Shown here piece after piece: positions 37,830 to 45,318 of a stretch of 56,193 bases of DNA. Numbering within the stretch: position 1 is the stretch's first letter; each line of letters starts with the position of its first letter. The stretch covers positions 1-56,193 of the forward strand of contig JACZJC010000065.1 of assembly GCA_014860745.1 (NCBI GenBank). Reading direction: 5' to 3'. The notes under the pieces were generated by a model. It searched no databases. It worked only from the letters and a program-made list of their open reading frames with translations, and was not told the DNA's origin. This stretch comes from Anaerolineales bacterium. GTDB taxonomy: Bacteria > Chloroflexota > Anaerolineae > Anaerolineales > Villigracilaceae. Made by a program: the position numbers and the translations under genes.

Positions 37830-38269
37830 TTCCTTCGCCAGTGATATTCCACATCGGGTTCGGATTCAGGTGCGGGGCTGACGCCAAAGTTCTCTGCGAT
37901 AAAATTATTTTTTTCGAAAAAAGCGCGTGCCATTTTATTGGCAGCATGGGTATACAGCCAAAGATGATGCGGTGAAAGCGTTTTGGCAAGGTCCAGCAAA
38001 GCCTGCCCTATCCCGCGGCGATGATAATTTGGATCCACATAAATTCGGTCGATGAAATCTTCTTCAAGACCCAGGAAAGCCACAGGCTTGTCGTCCAGTT
38101 CATACACCCATAATTGATTATCTGGAATCACTGCATTAATGAAATAGCTGCGCGCACCCTCCAAATCAAACCCCATGCGCTTCATCATTTTCGGCATGGC
38201 AACATGCATGGCTTCATACCAGAAAGCAGTAACAACCTCAAAATCGTCATCTCGATACAGACGGATCAT
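37826..38269 (-). CDS. GNAT-family N-acetyltransferase
   Basis: 147 residues from MIRLYRDDDFEVV. Motif A is IDRIYVDPNYHRRGIGQALL (acetyl-CoA loop RRGIGQ), and the C-terminal NKMARAFFEKNNFIAENFG is typical of the family. The chosen ATG at 38269 has AGGAGA 4-9 bases upstream; a longer frame to 38314 would run through the upstream terminator region. It overlaps alr by 4 bp and is co-transcribed with it. The substrate is unknown. Confidence 0.9.
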   Translation of the reverse strand: MIRLYRDDDFEVVTAFWYEAMHVAMPKMMKRMGFDLEGARSYFINAVIPDNQLWVYELDDKPVAFLGLEEDFIDRIYVDPNYHRRGIGQALLDLAKTLSPHHLWLYTHAANKMARAFFEKNNFIAENFGVSPAPESEPDVEYHWRRK

Positions 38270-38284
38270 TCTTCTCCTGTTAAA

Positions 38285-38321
38285 AAAATAAGTGGACGGT
38301 ACAAAACCGTCCACTTATTTT
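38285..38321 (-). terminator. Strong intrinsic terminator after the DUF1761 gene
   Basis: A perfect 16-bp stem (AAAATAAGTGGACGGT and its complement) with a 5-nt loop is followed on the minus strand by seven Ts. It separates the DUF1761 gene from the acetyltransferase-alr operon. Confidence 0.9.
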
Positions 38322-38336
38322 ACTTTGCATTGAGGG

Positions 38337-38747
38337 TTAATGCCACGCACCCAAAATGGCACCGAACAGGACGAAGTTGACGAGGTGGTTTCCCACTTCA
38401 ATCGCCCAGATCTTTAATCCATGGCCTGCAAAAAGTTTGTTGACCAGATATGTCGGCGCGATGAAGCCAAGCCAGATCATAAACCCGACCATTGCACCGG
38501 AACCTGCCGTCATGCCGCCCATGAAATTCACCATCAGAGCCATGGCAACTGCCTGGACGAATGAGGAAAGCACAGTCAACCCCCAGGTCATTCCCATGTT
38601 TTCCATGCCGGGTTGTTCCTTCCCGGCCCCAACGACCTTCCACCAGGCGGGGAAGAAAGTCCTCGGGTTATACCAGAGCGATCCGCTCACCATACTGACA
38701 ACAACGCAGACTACGACAGCCAGCCAGTTTATCGAACTAAAATCCAT
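38337..38747 (-). CDS. DUF1761-type small membrane protein
   Basis: 136 residues with four hydrophobic segments. The family-like features are SSINWLAVVVCVVVSMVSGS and SLWYNPRTFFPAWWK at the N-terminus and the C-terminal HLVNFVLFGAILGAWH. No function is established. The ATG at 38747 is preceded by GGAGG; a frame 45 codons longer starts upstream of the predicted promoter and is unlikely. A consensus promoter and a strong terminator make it a single-gene unit. Confidence 0.85.
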   Translation of the reverse strand: MDFSSINWLAVVVCVVVSMVSGSLWYNPRTFFPAWWKVVGAGKEQPGMENMGMTWGLTVLSSFVQAVAMALMVNFMGGMTAGSGAMVGFMIWLGFIAPTYLVNKLFAGHGLKIWAIEVGNHLVNFVLFGAILGAWH

Positions 38748-38795
38748 CTCAGCCTCCATTTCTAAAATTGATTGGCACGCGCCAACCTTTCCCGC

Positions 38796-38825
38796 ATTAT
38801 AACAGAATATATGTTCTAAATTCAA
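38796..38825 (-). promoter_or_regulatory. Promoter of the DUF1761 gene
   Basis: TTGAAT (38825-38820) and a perfect TATAAT (38801-38796) are separated by 18 bp on the minus strand, about 50 bp before the ATG. Confidence 0.7.
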
Positions 38826-38909
38826 AAGACAGAAGGCATTCCAGCCAGTGACAAAATACTCTTGAACAAACACCCTACCCATGTTAATTTAAACGGGAAA
38901 GGATATTTT

Positions 38910-39359
38910 ATGAAAAAACCCTACAGCCTTTGGATCCTGGTTTTCTTCCTGGTCTTCCTCGCACTCGGCGGGTTCGTCGGCGCATATTATTTCCTTACCG
39001 ACCCAAGCGGCGCATCCATTGGAATGGAGAAGGAACTGGCTTTGCTCCCCGTCCCAGACTATACTCTGCCGGGTATTTTCCTCCTTCTTGTGATGACGAT
39101 CACGCCTCTCTTTCTAACCTTCGGCCTGATTGCCAAACCAAACATTCCCTCCCTTCAGACCCTGCTCCGCTTCGCGCCTTATCATTGGTCCTGGACCGGG
39201 ACCGTCCTTCTCGGAATCATTTTAATGCTCTGGCTGGCCGTGGAAGCTTATTTCATCGGCATCACAGCACCCATACAATATATTACCGCCATCAACGGTT
39301 TGCTTATCCTTGTATTGCCATTCCTCCCAGCGATCAAAAATTATTACACCGGGCAATAA
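38910..39359 (+). CDS. Hypothetical four-TM membrane protein
   Basis: 149 residues with four hydrophobic segments (about 8-28, 52-78, 95-115, 120-140). No motif I recognise. The ATG at 38910 has AAAGGA about 8 bases upstream; a start at 38862 lacks one. A weak promoter-like pair (TTGAAC 38862-38867, TTAATT 38884-38889, 16 bp apart) precedes it. It is divergent from the DUF1761 gene. Confidence 0.75.
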   Translation: MKKPYSLWILVFFLVFLALGGFVGAYYFLTDPSGASIGMEKELALLPVPDYTLPGIFLLLVMTITPLFLTFGLIAKPNIPSLQTLLRFAPYHWSWTGTVLLGIILMLWLAVEAYFIGITAPIQYITAINGLLILVLPFLPAIKNYYTGQ

Positions 39360-39361
39360 AA

Positions 39362-39388
39362 AATCCCTGAACGCTGCATTCAGGGATT
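39362..39388 (-). terminator. Terminator of the cystathionine beta-synthase gene
   Basis: AATCCCTGAA and its complement form a 10-bp stem with a 7-nt loop. On the minus strand it is followed by TTTTA; the plus-strand side lacks a T-run, though it may also end the short plus-strand gene just before it. Confidence 0.75.
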
Positions 39389-39407
39389 GTCTCCAGCTTC
39401 CTCAAAA

Positions 39408-40820
39408 TCAGATCTTGCCTGCCACATAATCCAGCACATCGATCTTGGTGAGGATTCCCATCGGCTTGCTATTCTCCACAACGATCAAGGCATAACCGGC
39501 AGTCAACGACGGCATGGCTTCTTCGAGCGGAGTTTCAGGCGGGAAGACCGCGCCAGCATTTTGGATCAACGCATCGATTTTCTCGTCATTGCTGTGTTCG
39601 TGCTTTTCGAGCATGTGATTAAGCAGGTCCACTTCTTCGATGAGACCAACCAAAGTTCCATCCGCACCCACGACCGGCATTTGCGAGACTGCATTCTGGT
39701 GCATCACCGACACCACCTTGCGGATCGAGTCGCCGAGCGTCGCGGTGATCAATGCCTTGTTCGGCTTGGCAATCAACAGGTCGCCCAGAGCCGTTTCGCC
39801 GAATTCCATCGAGAGGAAGCCGAACTCGCGCATCCACTTGTCATCATAAAATTTGGACAGATAACGTGAACCCGAATCGGGCAAAATGACAACGGGCAAG
39901 CGGTCGGGAGTCAACTTGCGGCAATACTTGATCGCTCCCGCAATCGCAGAGCCTGACGAGCCGCCCGCAAAAATCCCTTCCTGGCGGACCAACTGGCGCG
40001 CCCACAAAAATGATTCGCGGTCACCCGCGCGTTCTATGGCATCCACAAAATCGATGTCCATTGTGGAGGGCAAAAAATCTTCGCCGATACCTTCCACTTT
40101 ATAAGTCTTGGGATATGCGCCCGGTGGGATGATGCCTTTGTTCTGCCAGATTTCAGTCAGAATGGAACCCTCGATATCCACACCGACAATTTGGATTTTT
40201 GGATTCTTGGCTTTGAGATAACGCCCCACGCCGGTGATCGTGCCGCCCGTGCCAATGCCGATGATGACATCGGTCAGCTTGCCATCGGTCTGCTCCCACA
40301 ACTCGGGGCCGGTGCTCAGCTCATGCGTCATCGGGTTATCGGGATTGTGATATTGATTTGCCAAAATAGCATTGGGTGTTTCACGCGCGAATTTCTTGGC
40401 GACTTCATAATAAGATCGCGGGTCATCGGGTCCAACGGCGGTGGGAGTGATGACGACTTTCGCGCCATAAGCACGCAGCAATAAAATCTTTTCGTTGCTC
40501 ATCTTGTCGGGCATGACGAAGATGGTCTTGTAGCCTTTCAGCGCCGCCGCAATCGCGAGACCGACGCCTGTATTACCCGAAGTCGCTTCGACGATGGTTC
40601 CTCCGGGTTTGATCTCTCCCCGCTTCTCGGCCTGCTCGACGATGTTCGCCCCCACACGGTCTTTGACCGAACCGCCGGGGTTCATAAATTCCAATTTCGC
40701 ATACAGAGGGACGGGCAGGTCGCGCCCAATTCGCTCCAACCTGACCAATGGCGTGTTCCCCATTGCGCCAAGCACATTATTAAAGACTCGTTTCTCTTTT
40801 GATTCGGGTAATCCTGACAT
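39408..40820 (-). CDS. Cystathionine beta-synthase-type PLP enzyme with CBS domain pair
   Basis: 470 residues. The catalytic domain (1-325) has the PLP lysine in NPGGSVKDRVG near residue 45, the substrate loop EATSGNTGVGLA near 75, and the phosphate-binding GIGTGGTITGVG near 180. A tandem CBS pair occupies about 345-465. The layout fits cystathionine beta-synthase (serine plus homocysteine), though cysteine synthase activity cannot be excluded. The CBS pair probably senses an adenosyl ligand. The ATG at 40820 follows AAAGGAGAGAGA; a frame 33 codons longer runs through a repeat hairpin. Confidence 0.9.
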   Translation of the reverse strand: MSGLPESKEKRVFNNVLGAMGNTPLVRLERIGRDLPVPLYAKLEFMNPGGSVKDRVGANIVEQAEKRGEIKPGGTIVEATSGNTGVGLAIAAALKGYKTIFVMPDKMSNEKILLLRAYGAKVVITPTAVGPDDPRSYYEVAKKFARETPNAILANQYHNPDNPMTHELSTGPELWEQTDGKLTDVIIGIGTGGTITGVGRYLKAKNPKIQIVGVDIEGSILTEIWQNKGIIPPGAYPKTYKVEGIGEDFLPSTMDIDFVDAIERAGDRESFLWARQLVRQEGIFAGGSSGSAIAGAIKYCRKLTPDRLPVVILPDSGSRYLSKFYDDKWMREFGFLSMEFGETALGDLLIAKPNKALITATLGDSIRKVVSVMHQNAVSQMPVVGADGTLVGLIEEVDLLNHMLEKHEHSNDEKIDALIQNAGAVFPPETPLEEAMPSLTAGYALIVVENSKPMGILTKIDVLDYVAGKI

Positions 40821-40855
40821 TCTCTCTCCTTTGGTTGGAGGGTATTTTACCGCAG

Positions 40856-40887
40856 GAACAAAAACCCCTCTCCTTTTAGGAGAGGGG
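40856..40887 (-). terminator. Repeat-derived terminator after the TIR/FGE-fold gene
   Basis: CCCCTCTCCT and AGGAGAGGGG form a perfect 10-bp stem with a TTT loop, followed on the minus strand by TTTTTGTT. The neighbouring CAGGGGGTGAGG makes it look like the widespread repeat whose translation reads LTPCPSPKRRG, so the terminator is probably an interspersed element. Confidence 0.75.
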
Positions 40888-40900
40888 CAGGGGGTGAGGT

Positions 40901-42313
40901 CTATGGTGAACTGGCACAACGAAAGCCAATGCCGTTGCTCGTATCCATAGGATCGTACTTGATGCGGCTGGTAGTACGGACATCGTCAACTCTGTTACTC
41001 CACGAGCCACCCCGCAGCACTCGGTATGTGCCCGAATCGGGCCCCAATGGGTTTGACAAAGGAGAATCCTGATAATAGGTTTCACTATACCAATCATTGA
41101 CCCATTCCCAAACATTACCTGCCATATCCAGTGCACCGTAAATACTTGCACCATTCGGGTACGTGCCAATTTCAGTTGTGTCGCGAAGATTATTATTAAA
41201 ATTCAACAAATTAGCATTAGGAGATTCTTCACCCCAAGGGTAGGTATTCGTATTTGTACCGCGTGCAGATTTTTCCCATTCAGCTTCTGTAGGTAACCTG
41301 CGGCCTGCCCATTCACAATACCCATTAGCCATATTCCAATTTACATAAAGTACAGGGTATTCGTTAAATTTGGTGTTGCCATAATAGTCTGAATGGGTAT
41401 AAGATTCTACTTTTGTCGGCGGATCGCATTTATTCTTAGCCACGCACTGTGCGTACATTTTGTTCGTTACCTCTGTTTGATCAACCCAAAATGCGTCCAA
41501 ATATATTTTATGCTCGGGGCCAAAAGTCAAATTACTTCCCATTACAAATTCACCAGCGGGTACATACGCCAAGGTCATACCGTCTTTATCAGAAATCATT
41601 GTTGAGCCAATACCTGGCGTAGGAGTAGTCACAGACAAATTATTGAGAAGGTAATTTCCACCGAATGCTGCGAACAGCAGGAAAATCAAAGCAGTCCCGC
41701 CGATGCCGATCCAGCGGGAGTTAGATGAGATCAGAGAAATAATTTTCCTAACAACCTCCTTTCGTCTCTTTCTTATCTCTTCACGTCTTGCTTCCTTTGC
41801 CGCCTTATTCGCGGCACGTTGTTCTTCCAGTACCACTTCCCGCACTTCAGTCGATACAGGGTGCAAGATAGCGTTCAAAGGAACGTTCAAAAACTTATTA
41901 CGCAACCGTTCCATAGCTTCAAGGAAATAATCTTGATGCACATTCATCCCGTTATACAGGCTAACCTTCTGTAATTTACCCGTTAACTTTTCCGAGACAT
42001 TCCCAAAATTAAAACCATCAAAAAATAACGGAATGATGTTACGCTTTTCATCTATCGCAAGTTCAATTTCACGCCTGAGCCAGTCACCCGGTTCACTACA
42101 GCGGTCAAGAGCCGTTGGAGTCAAGATAAGCACAAAGTGGGCACGAGCTTTGATATTACTTAAAATATTTTGTTCAAAATCCCCGCTTGGAATATTTGTG
42201 AAATCAAAAAAAACATCGTAACCTCGATGAGTCAGGTCTTGATAAACTGCCAACGCCCAGGCGACATCTTTGCGGCGATAGCTAATAAAGATGGTCTTCT
42301 CAATACGTGCCAT
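40901..42313 (-). CDS. TIR domain - transmembrane - FGE-fold fusion protein
   Basis: 470 residues. Residues 5-140 are a TIR domain: TIFISYRRKD, FFDFTNIPSGD, and SEPGDWLRREIELAI, with a candidate NADase glutamate at position 82 in WxxxE spacing. A charged helical segment (about 150-190) leads to one membrane helix (about 200-222). Residues about 240-470 are an FGE/SUMF1-fold domain (MTLAYVPAGEFVMGS, RRLPTEAEWEKSARG, DMAGNVWEWVNDWY, RVLRGGSW, GIGFRC). The two cysteines needed for formylglycine formation after RGGSW are absent, so the domain probably binds a ligand rather than oxidising one. The topology puts TIR inside and the FGE fold outside. The ATG at 42313 follows GGGAG. Confidence 0.88.
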   Translation of the reverse strand: MARIEKTIFISYRRKDVAWALAVYQDLTHRGYDVFFDFTNIPSGDFEQNILSNIKARAHFVLILTPTALDRCSEPGDWLRREIELAIDEKRNIIPLFFDGFNFGNVSEKLTGKLQKVSLYNGMNVHQDYFLEAMERLRNKFLNVPLNAILHPVSTEVREVVLEEQRAANKAAKEARREEIRKRRKEVVRKIISLISSNSRWIGIGGTALIFLLFAAFGGNYLLNNLSVTTPTPGIGSTMISDKDGMTLAYVPAGEFVMGSNLTFGPEHKIYLDAFWVDQTEVTNKMYAQCVAKNKCDPPTKVESYTHSDYYGNTKFNEYPVLYVNWNMANGYCEWAGRRLPTEAEWEKSARGTNTNTYPWGEESPNANLLNFNNNLRDTTEIGTYPNGASIYGALDMAGNVWEWVNDWYSETYYQDSPLSNPLGPDSGTYRVLRGGSWSNRVDDVRTTSRIKYDPMDTSNGIGFRCASSP

Positions 42314-42420
42314 TATTACTCCCAAACTTTCAGTTGTGAGCTAGCAGATTTATCATGCGAGGCGTGACAGAGGAAAACGCGGAGAGGTCTCATGAAAGGA
42401 TGAAGGATGAATGAGGAAGG

Positions 42421-42443
42421 CTTGTCCTGAGTTTATCGAAGGG
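42421..42443 (+). repeat. Short interspersed repeat fragment
   Basis: CTTGTCCTGAGTTTATCGAA and the next three bases resemble a repeat seen widely between bacterial genes (recalled, not searched). It lies in the 287-bp gap 42314-42600. That gap otherwise holds short GGATGAA-type repetitions (42396-42415) and the toxin-antitoxin promoter and operator. Confidence 0.4.
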
Positions 42444-42543
42444 ATGAAAACCTCAAGTTAAGAGTGGGTAAAGTTCCCTATGAAGCGATTATATGACAGG
42501 TGAGGGAAGTTGGCGAGAACCAAGTTGCATGCCAAAATGAAAC

Positions 42544-42572
42544 TTGACAGAATTTGCAAAAAGTTCCATAAT
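42544..42572 (+). promoter_or_regulatory. Promoter of the antitoxin-toxin operon
   Basis: TTGACA (42544-42549) and CATAAT (42567-42572) are 17 bp apart, close to consensus, 28 bp before the antitoxin ATG. Confidence 0.8.
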
Positions 42573-42589
42573 GGTTCCAAAATGGAACC
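42563..42589. promoter_or_regulatory. Operator-like inverted repeats over the -10 box
   Basis: GGTTCC-AAAAT-GGAACC (42573-42589) is a perfect inverted repeat, and an upstream GTTCCATAATGG overlaps it and the -10 box. Ribbon-helix-helix antitoxins usually repress their own promoter through such sites. Confidence 0.65.
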
Positions 42590-42600
42590 GCGAGGTAATT

Positions 42601-42846
42601 ATGGCAACTGTAACTATAAAAAACATACCAGAGGAAATTTACGAAAAAATCAAACTTCAAGCCAGGGCAAATCATCGCAGTGTAAACAGCGAGATCATTT
42701 CCATATTTGAACACGCCGTTCAAAAACGCACGCCCGATGATGTGCGGGTAATTTTGGAACGCGCGCGCAAGGTTCGGGAACTGACCGCCCATTACAGCGT
42801 CAGCGACGAGGAAATCACCCGCTGGAAAAAAGAGGGACGCGAATGA
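42601..42846 (+). CDS. Ribbon-helix-helix antitoxin (FitA-like)
   Basis: 81 residues. The N-terminal MATVTIKNIPEEIYEKIKLQ and RSVNSEIISIFEHA form a ribbon-helix-helix DNA-binding domain. The C-terminal part (about 45-81, charged, ending TRWKKEGRE) should wrap the toxin. The ATG at 42601 follows GAGG. The stop overlaps the toxin start by 4 bp (ATGA), the usual coupling of such pairs. An operator-like repeat covers its promoter. Confidence 0.88.
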   Translation: MATVTIKNIPEEIYEKIKLQARANHRSVNSEIISIFEHAVQKRTPDDVRVILERARKVRELTAHYSVSDEEITRWKKEGRE

Positions 42847-43247
42847 TCGTAGTTGATGCAAATCTAATTGGATACTTTTTCATGGCAGGCGAAAACTCGC
42901 CGCTGGCAGTTCAGGTTTTCGCAAAAGACCCGGATTGGTATGCTCCCCTATTATGGCAAAGCGAAGTTCGAAGCATCGTTTCAAAATATTTTCATTTTAA
43001 GGATATGCCCCTTCACAAAGCACAGCAAATTATGAATGAAGCGCATGATCTAATGATCGAGCATGAAAGATTCGTTTCATCGAGTGTAGTTCTTGAGCTT
43101 ATGGCTTCCAGCAAGTGCACCTCTTATGATTGTGAGTATGTAGCCCTGGCAAAGGAATTGAATCTCACCCTTGTTACCTTTGACAGGGATGTTTTGCGGG
43201 ATTTCCCTCAAATTGCAGTTTCTCCGCAGGATTTCATGAATATTTGA
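42843..43247 (+). CDS. PIN-domain ribonuclease toxin (VapC-like)
   Basis: 134 residues with the PIN fold. Acidic metal-binding residues are visible in IVVDANLIGYFF (Asp 5), LWQSEVRSIV (Glu 40), TSYDCEYVALAKEL (Asp 97) and TFDRDVLRDFP (Asp 115-118). VapC-type toxins cleave specific RNAs and are held inactive by the antitoxin encoded just upstream. The target is unknown. It ends 133 bp before the 3' end of the convergent moeZ-like gene. Confidence 0.9.
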   Translation: MIVVDANLIGYFFMAGENSPLAVQVFAKDPDWYAPLLWQSEVRSIVSKYFHFKDMPLHKAQQIMNEAHDLMIEHERFVSSSVVLELMASSKCTSYDCEYVALAKELNLTLVTFDRDVLRDFPQIAVSPQDFMNI

Positions 43248-43315
43248 TCAAGAACTGCTCCCGCCGAATCCTCGGCAGGAGCAATTCTTTCCTCTTTCTT
43301 CTCTCCTCAAGCGGG

Positions 43316-43375
43316 GAGATTGCTTACCCATTCGGGTACGATGTCGCCGCCAACAAACGCCCTCCTCGCAATGAC
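43316..43375. repeat. Partial second copy of the palindromic element found in alr
   Basis: GAGATTGCTT (43316-43325) and CCTCGCAATGAC (43364-43375) match the right half of the 37251-37329 element, with a longer, different middle. It stands in the 133-bp gap between the PIN toxin gene and the moeZ-like gene. Confidence 0.65.
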
Positions 43376-43380
43376 ACATT

Positions 43381-44538
43381 TTAGTAAATCGGCAAACTCG
43401 TATCCACATCCTTCGCCCAGGCGTTGATTCCACCTTTCAAATTCTTCACTTTCTTGAACCCCGCACTGGCGAGTAATTCAAGCGCGCGCGCGGAGCGAGT
43501 CCCGCCTTTGCAGAAGACAACCATGTCATCGGCACTGTTCAACTCGGATAAACGTCCAGCCAGTTGACCCAGCGGAATGTTGACCGCATTCGGCAAAGCA
43601 GAAATCTGCAATTCGTGAGGCTCACGCACATCGAGCAGAATCAGGTTCGGGGTAGTTGAGAGGCGGGTCTTTAATTCCACAGAAGTAACATCCAAACCTG
43701 CGCCCGCGGAACCTTCATCACCGTGGTCATGCCCGGACACGCCGCAGAACTCTTCGTAATCTATCAACTCCTTGATGTCGGCATTCGGTCCGCAGACGCG
43801 GCAGTTAGGATTCTTCTTGAGCTTGACGAAGTCAAAAGACATGTCGAGTGCATTGTATAAAAGGAGTTTTCCGATCAACGGGTCGCCAATGCCGAGGAGG
43901 ACTTTCAATGCTTCGGTAGCTTGAAGCGTCCCAATCGTGCCGGGCAGGACACCAAGCACACCACCTTCCGCACACGAAGGGACAAGCCCCGGAGGAGGCG
44001 GTTCGGGGAAGAGGCAGCGATAGCACGGCCCCTCCCTGGCATAGAATACACTGACCTGTCCGTCAAAACGGTAGATGGACGCATACACATTCGGCTTACC
44101 GAGAAAGACCGCCACATCATTGGTGAGGTAGCGGGTGGGAAAATTATCGGTGCCATCGAGAATGATGTCGTAATCCCTGGCAATTCGCACCGCATTTTCG
44201 GACGTGTACGGCTCGTTATAAATATCCACTTGAATATCGGGATTCAAATCCAACAGCTTGGCTTTCGCGCTTTCCACTTTCAATTTGCCGATGGTGGATG
44301 TGCCGTGGATGATCTGCCGTTGGAGATTTGACGAGTCAACGACATCGTAATCCACCAGACCGATGCGCCCCACCCCCGCCGCAGCCAGATACAATGAAAC
44401 CGGCGATCCCAACCCGCCAGTCCCCACGATCAACGCGGACGAATTCTTCAGTTTGCGCTGGCCTTCCAATCCCACTTCGGGAATCAGCAGGTGACGTGAG
44501 TAACGCAAAATTTCTTCATGACTTAATTCGGGAAGCAT
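43381..44538 (-). CDS. moeZ: MoeZ-like adenylyltransferase/sulfurtransferase
   Basis: 385 residues. An E1-like ThiF/MoeB domain (1-255) has the ATP-binding GTGGLGSPVSLYLAAAGVG near residue 40, the R/Q finger SNLQRQIIHG, and the CxxC pair CYRCLF and CRVCG for zinc. A rhodanese domain follows (280-385) with the active-site loop VFCKGGTRSA. It adenylates the C-terminal Gly-Gly of a MoaD/ThiS/CysO-type carrier and converts it to a thiocarboxylate. The carrier gene ends 1 bp upstream. The ATG is preceded by AGGAGG. Confidence 0.94.
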   Translation of the reverse strand: MLPELSHEEILRYSRHLLIPEVGLEGQRKLKNSSALIVGTGGLGSPVSLYLAAAGVGRIGLVDYDVVDSSNLQRQIIHGTSTIGKLKVESAKAKLLDLNPDIQVDIYNEPYTSENAVRIARDYDIILDGTDNFPTRYLTNDVAVFLGKPNVYASIYRFDGQVSVFYAREGPCYRCLFPEPPPPGLVPSCAEGGVLGVLPGTIGTLQATEALKVLLGIGDPLIGKLLLYNALDMSFDFVKLKKNPNCRVCGPNADIKELIDYEEFCGVSGHDHGDEGSAGAGLDVTSVELKTRLSTTPNLILLDVREPHELQISALPNAVNIPLGQLAGRLSELNSADDMVVFCKGGTRSARALELLASAGFKKVKNLKGGINAWAKDVDTSLPIY

Positions 44539-44539
44539 A

Positions 44540-44812
44540 TCAACCTCCTGCAATAGACGGGATCAACATCACTTTATCGCCATCCTTGATCGGCGTATCC
44601 ACGCCCTGTAAGTCTTTGATGTTATGTTCGCCAATGAACAAATTAACAAACGGACGCAGTTCCCCGCCTTCATTGAACAAATGCGGCTTGATCGTCGGAT
44701 ATTGATTGGTCAGGTCAGTCAACGCTTCGGAAATTTTCTCGCCATTGACATTCACTTCAGATTGTCCGCTGGTATAAGCACGCAACGGTGTGGGGATTCG
44801 TAAAACGGGCAT
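44540..44812 (-). CDS. MoaD/ThiS/CysO-like sulfur carrier protein (copy 1)
   Basis: 90 residues, beta-grasp ubiquitin-like, starting MPVLRIPTPLRAYTSGQSEV and ending PSIAGG. The terminal Gly-Gly would be thiocarboxylated by the MoeZ-like protein encoded 1 bp downstream. GELRPFVNLFIGEHNI matches the CysO/MoaD core. It is about 40% similar by eye to the second carrier at 47502-47774. The start was set at the ATG behind AGGAGA. Confidence 0.9.
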   Translation of the reverse strand: MPVLRIPTPLRAYTSGQSEVNVNGEKISEALTDLTNQYPTIKPHLFNEGGELRPFVNLFIGEHNIKDLQGVDTPIKDGDKVMLIPSIAGG

Positions 44813-44832
44813 GTAGAGTCTCCTAAAATAAT

Positions 44833-44905
44833 TTAAACACAAAGGGCATGAAGGACAATACGGTCACAAAGGAAAACCTTATGTCCGTACTTCCTTCGTG
44901 TTTAA
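44833..44905. repeat. Imperfect inverted repeat between thioredoxin and carrier genes
   Basis: TTAAACACAAAGG (44833-44845) and CCTTCGTGTTTAA (44893-44905) are inverted repeats (12 of 13). They fill the 98-bp gap. It looks like an interspersed palindromic element and may form a hairpin in the mRNA. Confidence 0.55.
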
Positions 44906-44910
44906 TAGAT

Positions 44911-45318
44911 TTACAACGTCTGTATCTGTTCCATCAATTTCTCGGCCCGCGCCACGCCGTTATTGACGTATCTTGCCTCGCCGCGGGAATTGAGTAAAAA
45001 CGTGGTCGGGACGCTCATCACGCCCCAGGTCTTCGCGAGGTCAGGCCGTTGGACCGCATCAACTTCAACAATCTGTAATTTTTCGCCGAACAGTCTGGTC
45101 AACTTCTCCAACGCAGGCCGTTGAATGGTTTTACATGGAGCGCAATCCGGTGTGGTGAAGTAGACAATGGTGGGTTTATTCGGCAGTGCATGGAACAGGG
45201 AGTCAAGGCCATCCTTTGCGCGGGAGAGCAAATGCCTGTTCAACAGCCAGTGGATACCCACCCCTAGAATCATAATACCAATTGCAAAAGCAAAACGCAA
45301 CAGGATGTCCGAACTCAT
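44911..45318 (-). CDS. Membrane-anchored thioredoxin-like protein
   Basis: 135 residues. One N-terminal hydrophobic segment (about 8-26) precedes a thioredoxin fold with the redox motif CAPC in TTPDCAPCKTIQRPALEKL near residue 58 and the cis-proline in VMSVPTTFLL near 100. It overlaps the DUF4395 gene by 4 bp. It may supply electrons or handle sulfur in the carrier pathway encoded around it (inference from context). Confidence 0.88.
   Translation of the reverse strand: MSSDILLRFAFAIGIMILGVGIHWLLNRHLLSRAKDGLDSLFHALPNKPTIVYFTTPDCAPCKTIQRPALEKLTRLFGEKLQIVEVDAVQRPDLAKTWGVMSVPTTFLLNSRGEARYVNNGVARAEKLMEQIQTL

Noticed and set aside
41020-41060. Active formylglycine-generating enzyme
   Set aside because: The cysteines expected after RGGSW are missing, so the domain is only FGE-like in fold.
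43248-43433. Small minus-strand open frame containing CHCEEG
   Set aside because: It is a translation of the palindromic repeat at 43316-43375 running into moeZ, not a gene.
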